The notes beneath the pieces were generated by a model. The model was not told the origin of the DNA. It searched no databases and was given only the letters and a program-made list of their open reading frames with translations. From an uncultured Planococcus sp. (lineage in GTDB: Bacteria > Bacillota > Bacilli > Bacillales_A > Planococcaceae), in contig CANNAE010000003.1 of the NCBI GenBank assembly GCA_947502505.1, forward strand, positions 310,001 through 374,000: a stretch of DNA of 64,000 nt, read 5' to 3'. Made by a program: the position numbers and the translations under genes. Below are positions 25,101-33,058 of this stretch, piece by piece. Numbering within the stretch: position 1 is the first letter of the stretch; every line of letters begins with the position of its first letter.

Positions 25101-25130
25101 AACAGCACAAGCCTCAGCTTGTGCTGTTTT
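25101..25130 (+). terminator. Terminator of the antiporter gene
   Basis: AACAGCACAAGC/GCTTGTGCTGTT with a short loop and T-run; the element B starts right after it. Its 3' arm (AGCTTGTGCTGTTTT) recurs at 25363-25377 beyond the element. Confidence 0.85.
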
Positions 25131-25368
25131 CAGAGTGTTGAAGAAGTCTATAATCCTCTATTAATAAAAAGAGTGTGGCACTATTCTACAATGAAAAAAT
25201 CAACGAATGATCTTAGTATTTGGAGAAGCGTTCGCTCGACTCCTGTGGATCAGCGAGACGCCCGAGACCCCGCAAGGCGCAAAGCGACTGAGGAGGCTTG
25301 GGCGCGAGCCCACGGAGTCGTGCGATAAGCTTCGGAAAATACCACTTCTCACCTTTCTCGACAGCTTG
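25131..25368 (-). mobile_element. Terminator-inserted repeat element, copy B (238 bp, reverse)
   Basis: Reverse orientation, beginning CAGAGTGTTGAAGAAG and ending CTTTCTCGACAGCTTG. It keeps the ends and the CGTTCGCTCG...AAGCTTCGGAAAAT core but lacks the AAAGATAAGG hairpin module found in A, C and D, and has the variant middle block shared with D (CCCGAGACCCCGCAAG, GGGCGCGAGCCCACGG). Only the 3' half of the terminator is repeated after it (16-base direct repeat), so it may have lost sequence or ended differently. No ORF is credible. Confidence 0.8.
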
Positions 25369-25457
25369 TGCTGTTTTCTTTTAAATGAAAAATCTGTCAC
25401 TTCTGTAAATGACATGCTTTCACCTGGATAAAAAGCGAACGAATTTGATGAAATGTA

Positions 25458-25485
25458 TTGAATCGTACGTTAAATAGCGTAGACT
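25458..25485 (+). promoter_or_regulatory. Possible sigma-A promoter of the DUF3100 operon
   Basis: TTGAAT (25458-25463) and TAGACT (25480-25485), 16-base spacer, about 65 bases upstream of the start codon at 25551. Confidence 0.45.
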
Positions 25486-25550
25486 GGGTTTATGGAATGC
25501 GATATATTTTCATTATTGCTGTGATTTACGAAGAAAGCGGGGGAGAAGAG

Positions 25551-26372
25551 ATGGAGAAAGTAGAATTGAAAAAGGTCATCAAGGATTGGCGTTTGCATGC
25601 CATTGCCTTTATTTTAGTCGCCATCACGGAAGCGATCGGCCAGTTCAGTATTGCGGTAGGGCCAGGCGTGATTTTGTTATTGCCGATGCTGTACGCCTTC
25701 TTTTTAGGGCTTGGCTTATATTTCACGCCGTTCATTTCCGAGAAAAACGCTAAAAATGCAGAGCCGCTTATTATTTTAGGGGTGACTTTGCTCATTGCCA
25801 AAATCGGGGTCACCATCGGCCCGCAGATTGAAGCGATCATCGCCGCAGGACCGGCATTGCTGTTGCAGGAGCTCGGCAACCTAGGGACGATTTTCCTGGC
25901 GCTGCCGCTTGCGGTGCTGCTCGGATTCCGCCGCGAAAGCATTGGCATGACGCACTCAATTGCGCGGGAGCCAAATGTCGGGCTGATCGTCAATAAGTTC
26001 GGGTTTTCTTCACCGGAAGGCCGCGGCGTCATGGCTGTCTATATTTTTGGGACGGTGTTCGGCGCGGTATTCCTTGGCTTGATCTCCGGCTTGCTGGCGA
26101 CGGCGACGCCGCTTCATCCTTTATCGTTCGCCATGGCATCCGGTGTCGGGAGCGGATCGATGATGGCTGCAGCCAGCGGTTCACTGATCGGCGCGTATCC
26201 GGAACTGGAAGAACAGATTGTCGCATTTGCAGGAGCGAGTAATTTGCTGTCGCTTTCGACCGGCTTGTATTTCAGTATTTTCATCGGCTTGCCGCTGACA
26301 GAAAAGCTGTACAGCATCATGATGAGAAGATCCGAGCGGAAATTGGCAAAAGGAGGCGGGCCGGATGCTTAA
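25551..26372 (+). CDS. DUF3100 membrane protein
   Basis: A 273-residue integral membrane protein with about eight helices, beginning VIKDWRLHAIAFILVAITEAIG and containing GPGVILLLPMLYAF, MTHSIAREPNVGLI and a Gly/Ser-rich ASGVGSGSMMAAASG segment, which agree with DUF3100 proteins (uncharacterised, possibly transport). The ATG at 25551 follows GGGGGAG by five bases; the longer reading from 25458 would overlap the promoter. It overlaps the next gene by eight bases, and the two products probably form one complex. Confidence 0.75.
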   Translation: MEKVELKKVIKDWRLHAIAFILVAITEAIGQFSIAVGPGVILLLPMLYAFFLGLGLYFTPFISEKNAKNAEPLIILGVTLLIAKIGVTIGPQIEAIIAAGPALLLQELGNLGTIFLALPLAVLLGFRRESIGMTHSIAREPNVGLIVNKFGFSSPEGRGVMAVYIFGTVFGAVFLGLISGLLATATPLHPLSFAMASGVGSGSMMAAASGSLIGAYPELEEQIVAFAGASNLLSLSTGLYFSIFIGLPLTEKLYSIMMRRSERKLAKGGGPDA

Positions 26373-26817
26373 AAGTGTAATCGAATGGACGTGGGTATTG
26401 GCCATTTTTGGCATCGCTGCCTTGATTGGCAACTGGTTTGGGATGGATGTGCTGCCGTGGCAGGCGATTCCGGGAATGCTGGTCCTGATCGCAGTGAGCC
26501 TCGCCGGCTTGATGCTCGAGAAGGCTTTGCCTTTTAGCATGCCGGCTGTCGGTTATATCGGGATACTCGCTATCCTCATCTCCTTGCCAGGGGTGCCGGG
26601 CTCAGAATATGTAGTCGCTTGGACTAGCCAGATCGGCATTTTGGCGCTTGCGACACCAATTCTCGCCTATGCGGGCATCTCGGTCGGGTCGAACTGGGCG
26701 GATTTCCGCAAGTTGGGTTTTCGCAGCTTCTTGGTCGCGATTTCGGTCTTTCTCGGGACGTTTCTCGGGTCGGCTCTTATCGCTGAGGTGATCTTGCGCT
26801 GGCAAGGCATCATTTAA
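26365..26817 (+). CDS. Membrane partner of the DUF3100 protein
   Basis: A 150-residue protein with four to five hydrophobic helices, no signal and no recognised motif; ILAYAGISVGSNWADFRKLGFRSFLV near residue 108 is the only long polar stretch. The start overlaps the DUF3100 gene by eight bases and has AAAGGAGGCGGG inside that gene as ribosome site, so translation is coupled. The pairing of a larger and a smaller hydrophobic subunit recalls LrgAB-like or tripartite two-part carriers, but this is speculation. Confidence 0.7.
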   Translation: MLKSVIEWTWVLAIFGIAALIGNWFGMDVLPWQAIPGMLVLIAVSLAGLMLEKALPFSMPAVGYIGILAILISLPGVPGSEYVVAWTSQIGILALATPILAYAGISVGSNWADFRKLGFRSFLVAISVFLGTFLGSALIAEVILRWQGII

Positions 26818-26822
26818 ACACA

Positions 26823-26858
26823 AAATCCCCGCAGCAAAACAAGCTGCGGGGATTTTTA
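26823..26858 (+). terminator. Terminator of the DUF3100 operon
   Basis: AAATCCCCGCAGC/GCTGCGGGGATTT, 13 perfect pairs, followed by T. Confidence 0.9.
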
Positions 26859-26878
26859 ATATCGTTAGAAAAAGAAAT

Positions 26879-27184
26879 GGCCCGGTGCAGTTGCCTGCAT
26901 CGGGCCTTCAAAAAATTTGGGGGTGAAGGGGAAGCTCACTAAATGCTTCTGTTATGTAGTTACCACATGCGAAGGAAGCTTAAACATCTTGCCGTAAACT
27001 TTCTGCATCGCTATTCTTCGCGCCCGTTGAACCATTCGAAAGCGTGCGTCCACCATCTCCTGAAGCTTCCTGATTATTTATATTTTGCAACAGGTGTAGC
27101 AAAAGGCGAAACGGGGTAGAAATCAGTAACTGCCCCAGTTGTGGAAGCATAGCTGGGTGAAACGGACAGAAGGAGGGAGTTCCA
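26879..27184. other. Gene-poor stretch with an isolated hairpin
   Basis: This part of the 367-base gap after 26817 starts with a GC-rich hairpin (GGCCCGGTGCAG/CTGCATCGGGCC, 26879-26906) that lacks a T-run on either strand. The rest shows no ORF with a ribosome site until AGGAGGGAG before 27185. A weak CCCAG...CTGGG hairpin lies near 27132-27154. I see nothing else I can support. Confidence 0.5.
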
Positions 27185-27544
27185 ATGATGACGACAATGA
27201 CTAGAAATGAACTTCGGAAAGACACGGGCCGCCTATATTCGGACATGATGAATTTTTACAAACGCTTTGCCAAATTCCACGAACCCGGGAAACGGGATTT
27301 GCAGCGGATGGCGATAAATCTGGACCGTCTAAATCCATCGTCTACTGGAGAACGAATTGAAGCAATCTGCTTTCTGGAGTATATGCTAGCCGTGCATCTT
27401 GGGCAAACAGATCCCCAGCACGAAGCCTTGCGCCTCGAATTGCTCGGCCGTGCTAAAAAATTCACGATGCGCGTTTCCAGGAAGCGGCAAGCATTGCGCA
27501 AATGGCGGCGTGAAGTGGACGACAGCAGTGAACAGGCTGTATGA
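27185..27544 (+). CDS. Hypothetical protein, 119 residues, strongly basic tail
   Basis: No family recognised. The ATG (or the next one, three bases on) follows AGGAGGGAG. The product is soluble and helical, with an N-terminal half rich in Arg, Lys and aromatic residues (RLYSDMMNFYKRFAKF) and a C-terminal stretch with many Arg and Lys (RAKKFTMRVSRKRQALRKWRRE), then an acidic end. The basic tail suggests nucleic acid or acidic-partner binding, without more evidence. It lies alone between a terminator and the MFS gene. Confidence 0.65.
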   Translation: MMTTMTRNELRKDTGRLYSDMMNFYKRFAKFHEPGKRDLQRMAINLDRLNPSSTGERIEAICFLEYMLAVHLGQTDPQHEALRLELLGRAKKFTMRVSRKRQALRKWRREVDDSSEQAV

Positions 27545-27550
27545 GAAAAC

Positions 27551-27574
27551 CGAGCCGAAATGGGCTCTTTTTTT
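27551..27574 (+). terminator. Terminator after the 119-residue gene
   Basis: Short GAGCC/GGCTC stem followed by seven T; modest stem. Confidence 0.65.
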
Positions 27575-27657
27575 AATGGCTGAAATTCCATCCTCCGGAG
27601 CAAAAGGAAACGCGTTATAATGAATCTGCTATTTTACTTTTGAATGGGGGCCAGACG

Positions 27658-28956
27658 ATGGCTAATGGAAACACGAAAATAGGCGCTCAAGCGCTTGAAA
27701 GCTATAGCGAATCGCCAGAGAAATTACAGGGATTGTATAAACGCACTTTGTGGATCGTCATGCTGTCGCAGATTTTCGGGGGAGCGGGCTTGGCCGCCGG
27801 GATTACGGTCGGCGCATTGCTCGCACGCGATATGCTTAGCACCGAAAGCTACGCGGGGTTGCCGGTCTTTCTCTTTACGCTTGGATCTGCCGGGGCAGCG
27901 CTCGTCGTCGGGCGGCTGTCGCAGCGTTTCGGCCGCAGGACAGGGCTGGCCGCGGGCTTTTTGGCAGGCGGTGCCGGGTCGGTTGGCGTCGTATTCGCCG
28001 CGATATGGGGCAATGTCTTCTTACTGTTCTTCTCTCTTCTAGTCTACGGTGCGGGCTCGGCGACGAACCTCCAAGCGCGTTATGCTGGAACGGACTTGGC
28101 AAGCGCGAAGCAGCGCGGCACGGCCATCAGCGTGGCGATGGTAGCGACCACATTCGGCGCATTTGCCGGCCCGAACCTGGTTGGCGTCATGGGGAGTTTC
28201 GCTGAATCGATCGGTGTGCCGGCGCTTGCCGGCCCGTTCATTTTAGCTGGCGCGGCGTACATATTGGCGGGCATTGTGCTGTTCGCGCTATTGCGCCCGG
28301 ACCCGCTCATGGTGTCGCGTGTCATCAGCGACCAGCAAAAACGGGAACAGGCGGCATCAGGCGAAGCAGAAACGGCAGGGCCTGCGATCAATAGCCGAGG
28401 CGTCTTCCTCGGGGCGACGGTGATGGTCATCACGCAGATCGTCATGGTAGCAATCATGACGATGACGCCGGTGCATATGGGCCATCACGGCCATTCGCTC
28501 AATGCAATCGGCATGGTCATCGGCATTCACGTGGCGGCGATGTATTTGCCTTCGCTCGTGACGGGCGTATTGGTCGATAAAGCGGGCCGTGTGGCGATGG
28601 TCGTTGCAGCCGGGGTGACCTTGCTTTCAGCAGGGCTCGTCGCTGCGTTCGCTCCAGGAGACTCGCTGTTTGTGTTGATTCTGGCACTCGCACTGCTCGG
28701 TCTCGGCTGGAATTTCGGCTTGATCAGCGGGACAGCATTGATTGTCGATTCGACAAAGCCGACAGCGCGCGCCAAAACGCAAGGGACGGTCGATGTCTTG
28801 ATCGCACTGGCCGGTGCGACAGGCGGCGGCATGTCCGGCTTGGTCGTAGCCGGCACGAGTTTTGCGGTGTTGTCGCTTGCAGGCGGCGTTCTATCATTAT
28901 TATTGGTGCCTGTCGTCATTTGGTTTTGGCGCAATGAAGAAACCATTCTTTCATAA
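27658..28956 (+). CDS. MFS transporter
   Basis: A 432-residue major facilitator with 12 predicted membrane helices. The loop 2-3 motif appears as VGRLSQRFGRRTG (near 85-97), typical of drug/proton antiporters and sugar-type MFS; helix 4 has GAGSATNLQARYAG. A His-rich stretch VHMGHHGHSL sits near residue 280, on the outer side between helices 7 and 8, which could bind metal. Substrate is unknown. The ATG at 27658 has GGGGG seven bases upstream; an ATG at 27640 is less likely. Monocistronic. Confidence 0.88.
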   Translation: MANGNTKIGAQALESYSESPEKLQGLYKRTLWIVMLSQIFGGAGLAAGITVGALLARDMLSTESYAGLPVFLFTLGSAGAALVVGRLSQRFGRRTGLAAGFLAGGAGSVGVVFAAIWGNVFLLFFSLLVYGAGSATNLQARYAGTDLASAKQRGTAISVAMVATTFGAFAGPNLVGVMGSFAESIGVPALAGPFILAGAAYILAGIVLFALLRPDPLMVSRVISDQQKREQAASGEAETAGPAINSRGVFLGATVMVITQIVMVAIMTMTPVHMGHHGHSLNAIGMVIGIHVAAMYLPSLVTGVLVDKAGRVAMVVAAGVTLLSAGLVAAFAPGDSLFVLILALALLGLGWNFGLISGTALIVDSTKPTARAKTQGTVDVLIALAGATGGGMSGLVVAGTSFAVLSLAGGVLSLLLVPVVIWFWRNEETILS

Positions 28957-28987
28957 AAAGCGGAGGCTTGGAGGCCTCCGCTTTTTT
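28955..28987 (+). terminator. Terminator of the MFS gene
   Basis: AAAAGCGGAGGC/GCCTCCGCTTTT, perfect, with T-run. Confidence 0.9.
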
Positions 28988-29063
28988 CTATTCAAGTACG
29001 GCTGTTGAGCCCTATGAGAAAATAATTGTTACCGCTACGGCTTTGAAAAAGCGCAGCGGGCAT

Positions 29064-29094
29064 GAAAAACCCCCTCACTTTCTCGTGAGGGGGC
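29064..29094 (-). terminator. Terminator of the ABC importer operon
   Basis: CCCCCTCAC/GTGAGGGGG with a six-base loop and A-run on the plus strand (U-run in the minus transcript). Confidence 0.85.
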
Positions 29095-29106
29095 TGATGC
29101 ATTTAT

Positions 29107-30099
29107 TCAATTCAAAAATTGCGTATCGGTCAATTCGCTGAAGTCCGGTTTTTCTTTCAGGAATTTCAAGTCGAATGACGAGTCACCGAAGGCCTGGATT
29201 TCCTCGCCGTCGATATCCGTGCTAAAGAACATATTGTCCCAGGCGCCATCGATAACCGATTTATCGAGTTCCTGTCCTGTGATCTCGTCGATTGTGGAAA
29301 TGACGATTTCCTTGGATTCTTCAGGGTTTTCTTCAATATATGCGGTTGCCTCTTCGTGCGCATCGACAATGCCTTGGACGACTTCGGGATCAGACTCGAT
29401 CAATTCGCTGGACGTCACGAGGACAGAAGCCGGAAGCGATGTCCCGAAGGAAATTTCATCGGGTTCGATGATGACTTTCGCGCCCGTATTTTGTGCGAGA
29501 ACAGAGGCCCAAGGTTCAGGAGCGACCGCGACATCGATTTTACCGGTTTCGAACATGGCTTCGTATTGTGCCGGTTTGCCGGTTTGATGAATCATTTCTC
29601 CGCCGATGCGGTTAGACGTCATGTCGTTTTCTTTCATATAGGTTTCGAACTGGACATCGTGCGTGCAGCCGACGCGCGGCGTGATGAATGTGCTGCCTGG
29701 GATGTCTTCGATGGATTCGATGCCGCTGCCGTCACGTGCCATGACGACCGTTCCGCCGCTCGCCCCGCCAGCGATCATGCGCACGTCCGCGCCGTTCGTG
29801 TAATTGTTCATCGCAGGCCCGGGACCGACCAGCCCGCCGTCGATATCGCCGGTTTTTAGCGCAGTCATGAAGTCGGAGCCGTCAGCGAATGTGACATATT
29901 CAACATTCGTGCCTTCCGGTAAATTGCTTTCATAGAGCTGTTGGTCTTTTGCGACCATTGCCGTGGCGTGGTCGAGATTCGGGAAATAGCCGAGCACAAG
30001 GGTGTCTTCGCTATCGCCTGTCGCGTTGCCAGAAGCGCCGCAAGCCGATAGGATTCCTGCAGCTGCAAGTGAAGTTAGAAGTAGTCCAGATCTTTTCAT
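29107..30099 (-). CDS. ABC transporter substrate-binding lipoprotein (NitT/TauT/SsuA type)
   Basis: A 330-residue lipoprotein that captures the substrate of the importer: signal with lipobox LSAC (Cys20), then the SsuA/THI5-like fold (LGYFPNLDHATAMVA, GGLVGPGPAMNNY, VAVAPEPWASVL). The GPGPAMN loop and RVGCTHDVQ resemble binders of sulfonate, nitrate or taurine-like compounds; no sulfonatase or monooxygenase is nearby to decide. The ATG at 30099 has GAGGAGG nine bases upstream. Third gene of the operon ATPase-permease-binding protein, an order in which the binding protein comes last. Confidence 0.88.
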   Translation of the reverse strand: MKRSGLLLTSLAAAGILSACGASGNATGDSEDTLVLGYFPNLDHATAMVAKDQQLYESNLPEGTNVEYVTFADGSDFMTALKTGDIDGGLVGPGPAMNNYTNGADVRMIAGGASGGTVVMARDGSGIESIEDIPGSTFITPRVGCTHDVQFETYMKENDMTSNRIGGEMIHQTGKPAQYEAMFETGKIDVAVAPEPWASVLAQNTGAKVIIEPDEISFGTSLPASVLVTSSELIESDPEVVQGIVDAHEEATAYIEENPEESKEIVISTIDEITGQELDKSVIDGAWDNMFFSTDIDGEEIQAFGDSSFDLKFLKEKPDFSELTDTQFLN

Positions 30100-30130
30100 A
30101 AAATGATTCCTCCTCAAATGGTTGTGGATA

Positions 30131-30886
30131 TTAAGATTCGAGTCCCCAGCGTTTCAGGACGTTTTTTTCGATGCGTTGGAAAATCAATTGGTCGACGACT
30201 GCCCCGACAACTCCGATGATGATCATGACGCCGATAACGAGCGCCATATTGCCGAAATCAGAAGCATAGCGCAAGGTATAACCGAGCCCCGGGCCGGCAC
30301 TGAGCAGCTCGCCGGCCATCAGTGCGCGCCAGGCGAATGCCCAGGCGAGACGTGCGCCGGTTACCAGATATGGGATGGACGCAGGGATGATGACTTTCCA
30401 GAACAAGTCGATGCCGTTCGATCCCATCGTGCGTGCTGCTTTAATATAGAGCGGATTGACATTTTTAATGCCTGTCCGCACATTGAGTGTCATGACGAAT
30501 GTGCCGCCGAGAATGACGACAAAGATGATGGCGCCTTCCCCAAGGCCAAACCACATCATGGCAAGCGGCAGCCAAATAATGCTTGGTACGCTTTGCAAGG
30601 CGAGCACCATCGAACCGATCGTATCATCGGCCGTTTTGGAACGCGCCAGCAAGATGCCGAGTGCAGTACCGATCAATAAGGAAACGGCAAGGCCGATCAA
30701 GAGCCGGCGAAAACTCGCGACCAAATCATAGACCAAGGTCAGGTCGGCGAATCCAGCAGCCAGTGCATCCCATACGCTGAACGGGGAGGGAAGAATCGTT
30801 TCGTGCCATAATTCGAAATGGGAGCCGAGGCCCCAGAACAAGATGAGTGCTGCGAAAAAGATGAGGCGCTTAACGGCGGGCTTCAT
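30131..30886 (-). CDS. ABC transporter permease (SsuC/TauC type)
   Basis: A 251-residue inner-membrane subunit with about six helices. The EAA loop contacting the ATPase reads AARTMGSNGIDLFWKVIIPASIPYL near residues 152-176. LPSPFSVW at about 33-40 is the typical N-terminal segment of nitrate/sulfonate/taurine permeases. The ATG at 30886 follows GAGGAGC by six bases and overlaps the end of the ATPase gene by 17 bases, giving translational coupling. Confidence 0.9.
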   Translation of the reverse strand: MKPAVKRLIFFAALILFWGLGSHFELWHETILPSPFSVWDALAAGFADLTLVYDLVASFRRLLIGLAVSLLIGTALGILLARSKTADDTIGSMVLALQSVPSIIWLPLAMMWFGLGEGAIIFVVILGGTFVMTLNVRTGIKNVNPLYIKAARTMGSNGIDLFWKVIIPASIPYLVTGARLAWAFAWRALMAGELLSAGPGLGYTLRYASDFGNMALVIGVMIIIGVVGAVVDQLIFQRIEKNVLKRWGLES

Positions 30887-31664
30887 AGGCAAGCTCCTCG
30901 TCTATGACTTTGTCGATTTCGCCTTTCAATAGCCCCATGATGCGTTCTTCGAGTGCAGTGACTTGCTGCTTGTGTGCATCGCGTGGGCGTGGGATGTCGA
31001 CTTCGATATCGGCGATGACCGTGCCGGGCCGAGTGCCCATCACTACGATGCGGTCCGATAATTTGATCGATTCCTGAATGCTGTGTGTAACGAAAACGAT
31101 GGTTTTTTGCGTATCGATCCAAATCTTCTCGAGCTGCCCGTGAAGGCGGCTGCGTGTTTGTTCATCGAGTGCGCCGAACGGTTCGTCCATCAACAGCACA
31201 GCCGGGTCCATCGCCAAGGAGCGTGCAATCGATACGCGCTGCTGCATGCCACCCGACAATTCGTGTGGGTAATGCCCGGCGTAATTGCTGAGCTGCACCA
31301 TTTGCAGGAAATGGCGTGCGCGTTCGACCGCTTGTTTTTTGTTCATGTCTTTACGGAGCGGGAAAATGACATTCTCCGTGACCGTCATCCAAGGAAACAA
31401 GGCAGCTTCCTGGAACACCATGCCGCGGTCTTTTCCCGGTTTTTGTACGGTGGCCCCGTCAACGACGATGTCACCGGATGAAGCAGAAGTGAGCCCGGCG
31501 ATCATCGATAATAAAGTCGACTTGCCGCAGCCGGAAGGGCCAAGAATCGAAACGAATTGGCCTTTCGGGATTTCGAGGTTTATATCTTCTAATACCGTGT
31601 TGGCATTATTGTCTTTATCGGTATAAATCTTGTCGATATGCTGAATTTCAATAAACAAATACAT
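30870..31664 (-). CDS. ABC transporter ATPase (SsuB/TauB type)
   Basis: Energises the importer. The 264-residue protein has Walker A GPSGCGKST (near 41-49), Q-loop FQEAALFPW, signature LSGGMQQR, Walker B VLLMDEPF, D-loop ALDE and H-loop FVTHS. Translation may start at ATG 31664 or at a TTG six bases further on, which has better spacing from GGTGA. First gene of the operon, behind a clear sigma-A promoter. The family handles sulfonate, taurine, nitrate or related ions; the exact ion is not determinable. Confidence 0.9.
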   Translation of the reverse strand: MYLFIEIQHIDKIYTDKDNNANTVLEDINLEIPKGQFVSILGPSGCGKSTLLSMIAGLTSASSGDIVVDGATVQKPGKDRGMVFQEAALFPWMTVTENVIFPLRKDMNKKQAVERARHFLQMVQLSNYAGHYPHELSGGMQQRVSIARSLAMDPAVLLMDEPFGALDEQTRSRLHGQLEKIWIDTQKTIVFVTHSIQESIKLSDRIVVMGTRPGTVIADIEVDIPRPRDAHKQQVTALEERIMGLLKGEIDKVIDEELAYEARR

Positions 31665-31710
31665 TCACCGGCTATAAAACCTACCTTTCCAATCGGATAT
31701 CATTTAATAA

Positions 31711-31738
31711 AGTATAGTAGTTTTATAGGAATTGTCAA
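31711..31738 (-). promoter_or_regulatory. Sigma-A promoter of the ABC importer operon
   Basis: Minus strand TTGACA (31738-31733) and TATACT (31716-31711), spacer 16. The spacer is AT-rich (ATTCCTATAAAACTAC) and could hold a sulfur or nitrogen regulator site; none is identified. Confidence 0.7.
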
Positions 31739-31765
31739 TAATTCCCGAGAACTTTTTAAACGAAA

Positions 31766-31791
31766 AAAAGAGCGGCCATTGCCGCTCTTTT
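31766..31791. terminator. Hairpin terminator between divergent units
   Basis: AAAAGAGCGGC/GCCGCTCTTTT, four-base loop. It lies upstream of the ABC promoter and beyond the peroxiredoxin terminator, so it may insulate the promoter from read-through. Confidence 0.75.
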
Positions 31792-31890
31792 GCTTTTTAT
31801 TCTCTATTGGATGGGCTGAATGTCATCGACTATTTTAAAAAACGTGCATGCATTGAATGAATGGCCGAAAAATGTTTTTAAACATTCAAA

Positions 31891-31918
31891 AACCCCCATC
31901 CGGTTAAAGATGGGGGTT
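31891..31918 (-). terminator. Terminator of the peroxiredoxin gene
   Basis: AACCCCCATC/GATGGGGGTT, ten perfect pairs, with U-run in the minus transcript. Confidence 0.85.
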
Positions 31919-31923
31919 AGAAA

Positions 31924-32574
31924 TTATTTCAGTTTTTTCAACTCTTCCAATACTTCAGATGGCTCTACGCGATCTTTATAATCTGCTTTTGTGTATTCAT
32001 AAGCGATTGTGCCATCGCTTGCAATGATGTACGTAGCGGATACAGGCAAAGTCCATTCTGCATCGCCATTGTACTTGTCGACATCTAATTTATTGCCTTT
32101 GTAGATATCGATGAGGTAATCCGGCAAGTGATAGACCAAATTGAATTCGTCCGCTACTTTGTTGCCGACATCGCTCAACACTTTGTATTCCAAGTCATGC
32201 TTTTCCTGGGCCGACATGGAATGGTCAGGAGTCTGCGGGCTGATGGCCAAGAGTTCGGCTCCTGCACCGTGGATTTCCCCGATGATCTGTTGGTAAGCAC
32301 GTAGTTCCATATTGCAGTAAGGGCACCAATTGCCACGGTAGAAAGTCAAAATGACTGGGCCTTGCTTCAATTGCTCATCAAGCGATACGGAGTTTCCTGC
32401 AGCGTCCGGCAAGGTGAAGTTCGGGGCTTTATCGCCTTTTTTCAAGCCTTTGCCCTCATCGGAAGCTTCAAGTTCAGTGATGGCGTCCTGCATTTGCTGC
32501 TGGATTTCCTCTGGTTTTGAAGCCTTGAATTTTTTGATGTATTCGTCGAATTCATGTCTCATTTGTGTTGTCAT
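31924..32574 (-). CDS. Peroxiredoxin-like (AhpC/TSA family) protein
   Basis: Reduces hydroperoxides with a reactive Cys. The 216-residue protein has a helical N-terminal extension (residues 1-45) and the thioredoxin fold with active site FYRGNWCPYC near residues 82-91, a Cys-x-x-Cys variant of the AhpC/TSA family, followed by ELLAISPQTPDHS. GGGAGA precedes the ATG. It lies on the same strand as trxA, 53 bases downstream, and thioredoxin is a plausible electron donor. The two are probably co-transcribed or both controlled by the palindrome upstream of trxA. Confidence 0.88.
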   Translation of the reverse strand: MTTQMRHEFDEYIKKFKASKPEEIQQQMQDAITELEASDEGKGLKKGDKAPNFTLPDAAGNSVSLDEQLKQGPVILTFYRGNWCPYCNMELRAYQQIIGEIHGAGAELLAISPQTPDHSMSAQEKHDLEYKVLSDVGNKVADEFNLVYHLPDYLIDIYKGNKLDVDKYNGDAEWTLPVSATYIIASDGTIAYEYTKADYKDRVEPSEVLEELKKLK

Positions 32575-32627
32575 CTATATCATCTCCCTTTCGGTAATGG
32601 AATGGCTTATCAACTAAAATTTTTCTA

Positions 32628-32942
32628 TTAGACGTGTTTTTCAGCGATAGAAAGGATTTCTTCTTTTGGCTTGAAGCCTACAGTCGTTTCTTTCAGTTCG
32701 CCGTCTTTGAAGAACAATAATGTTGGGATGCTCATGACGCCATACTGTTGGGCCGTTTTTGGGTTTTCGTCGACATCCAATTGGACGACGCTGATTTTAT
32801 TGTCGGAATCCTGGTCAATTTCTTCGAGTGCAGGAGCGATCATTTTACAAGGGCCGCACCAAGCTGCTCCCAGTTCTGCAATGACAGTTCCTTGGCCAGT
32901 CACTTCAGTGAATGTGGCATCTGTTACTTCTTTGATAGACAT
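32628..32942 (-). CDS. trxA: Thioredoxin
   Basis: Classic 104-residue thioredoxin, general disulfide reductant of the cytoplasm. Active site WCGPC at residues 28-32, then cis-Pro segment SIPTLLFF near 72. AAGAGGAG precedes the ATG. The gene is divergent from the CGNR zinc-finger gene across a 116-base spacer with a perfect 10-base inverted repeat, and upstream of the peroxiredoxin gene. A second, housekeeping thioredoxin may be elsewhere in the genome. Confidence 0.95.
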   Translation of the reverse strand: MSIKEVTDATFTEVTGQGTVIAELGAAWCGPCKMIAPALEEIDQDSDNKISVVQLDVDENPKTAQQYGVMSIPTLLFFKDGELKETTVGFKPKEEILSIAEKHV

Positions 32943-32962
32943 ATAATCTCTCCTCTTCGCTT

Positions 32963-33000
32963 TTTTCTAACCTCTCATGTTTAATCATGTGGTTAGAAAA
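32963..33000. promoter_or_regulatory. Palindromic operator between trxA and the CGNR regulator
   Basis: Perfect arms TTTTCTAACC (32963-32972) and GGTTAGAAAA (32991-33000) spaced by 18 bases. The right arm overlaps the -35 (TTAGAA) of the promoter for the CGNR gene. Confidence 0.55.
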
Positions 33001-33022
33001 CAACTTTAAAGTATGTTATGAT
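32993..33022 (+). promoter_or_regulatory. Promoter of the CGNR-domain gene
   Basis: TTAGAA (32993-32998) and TATGAT (33017-33022) with an 18-base spacer, overlapping the palindrome's right arm. Confidence 0.45.
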
Positions 33023-33058
33023 TTACGTCAACGATTAAGTTCCGAGGACGTGAATAAA

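Noticed and set aside
26980-27246. 88-codon minus frame in the gap before the 119-residue gene
   Set aside because: No ribosome site, overlaps the start of a better supported plus-strand gene, no family.
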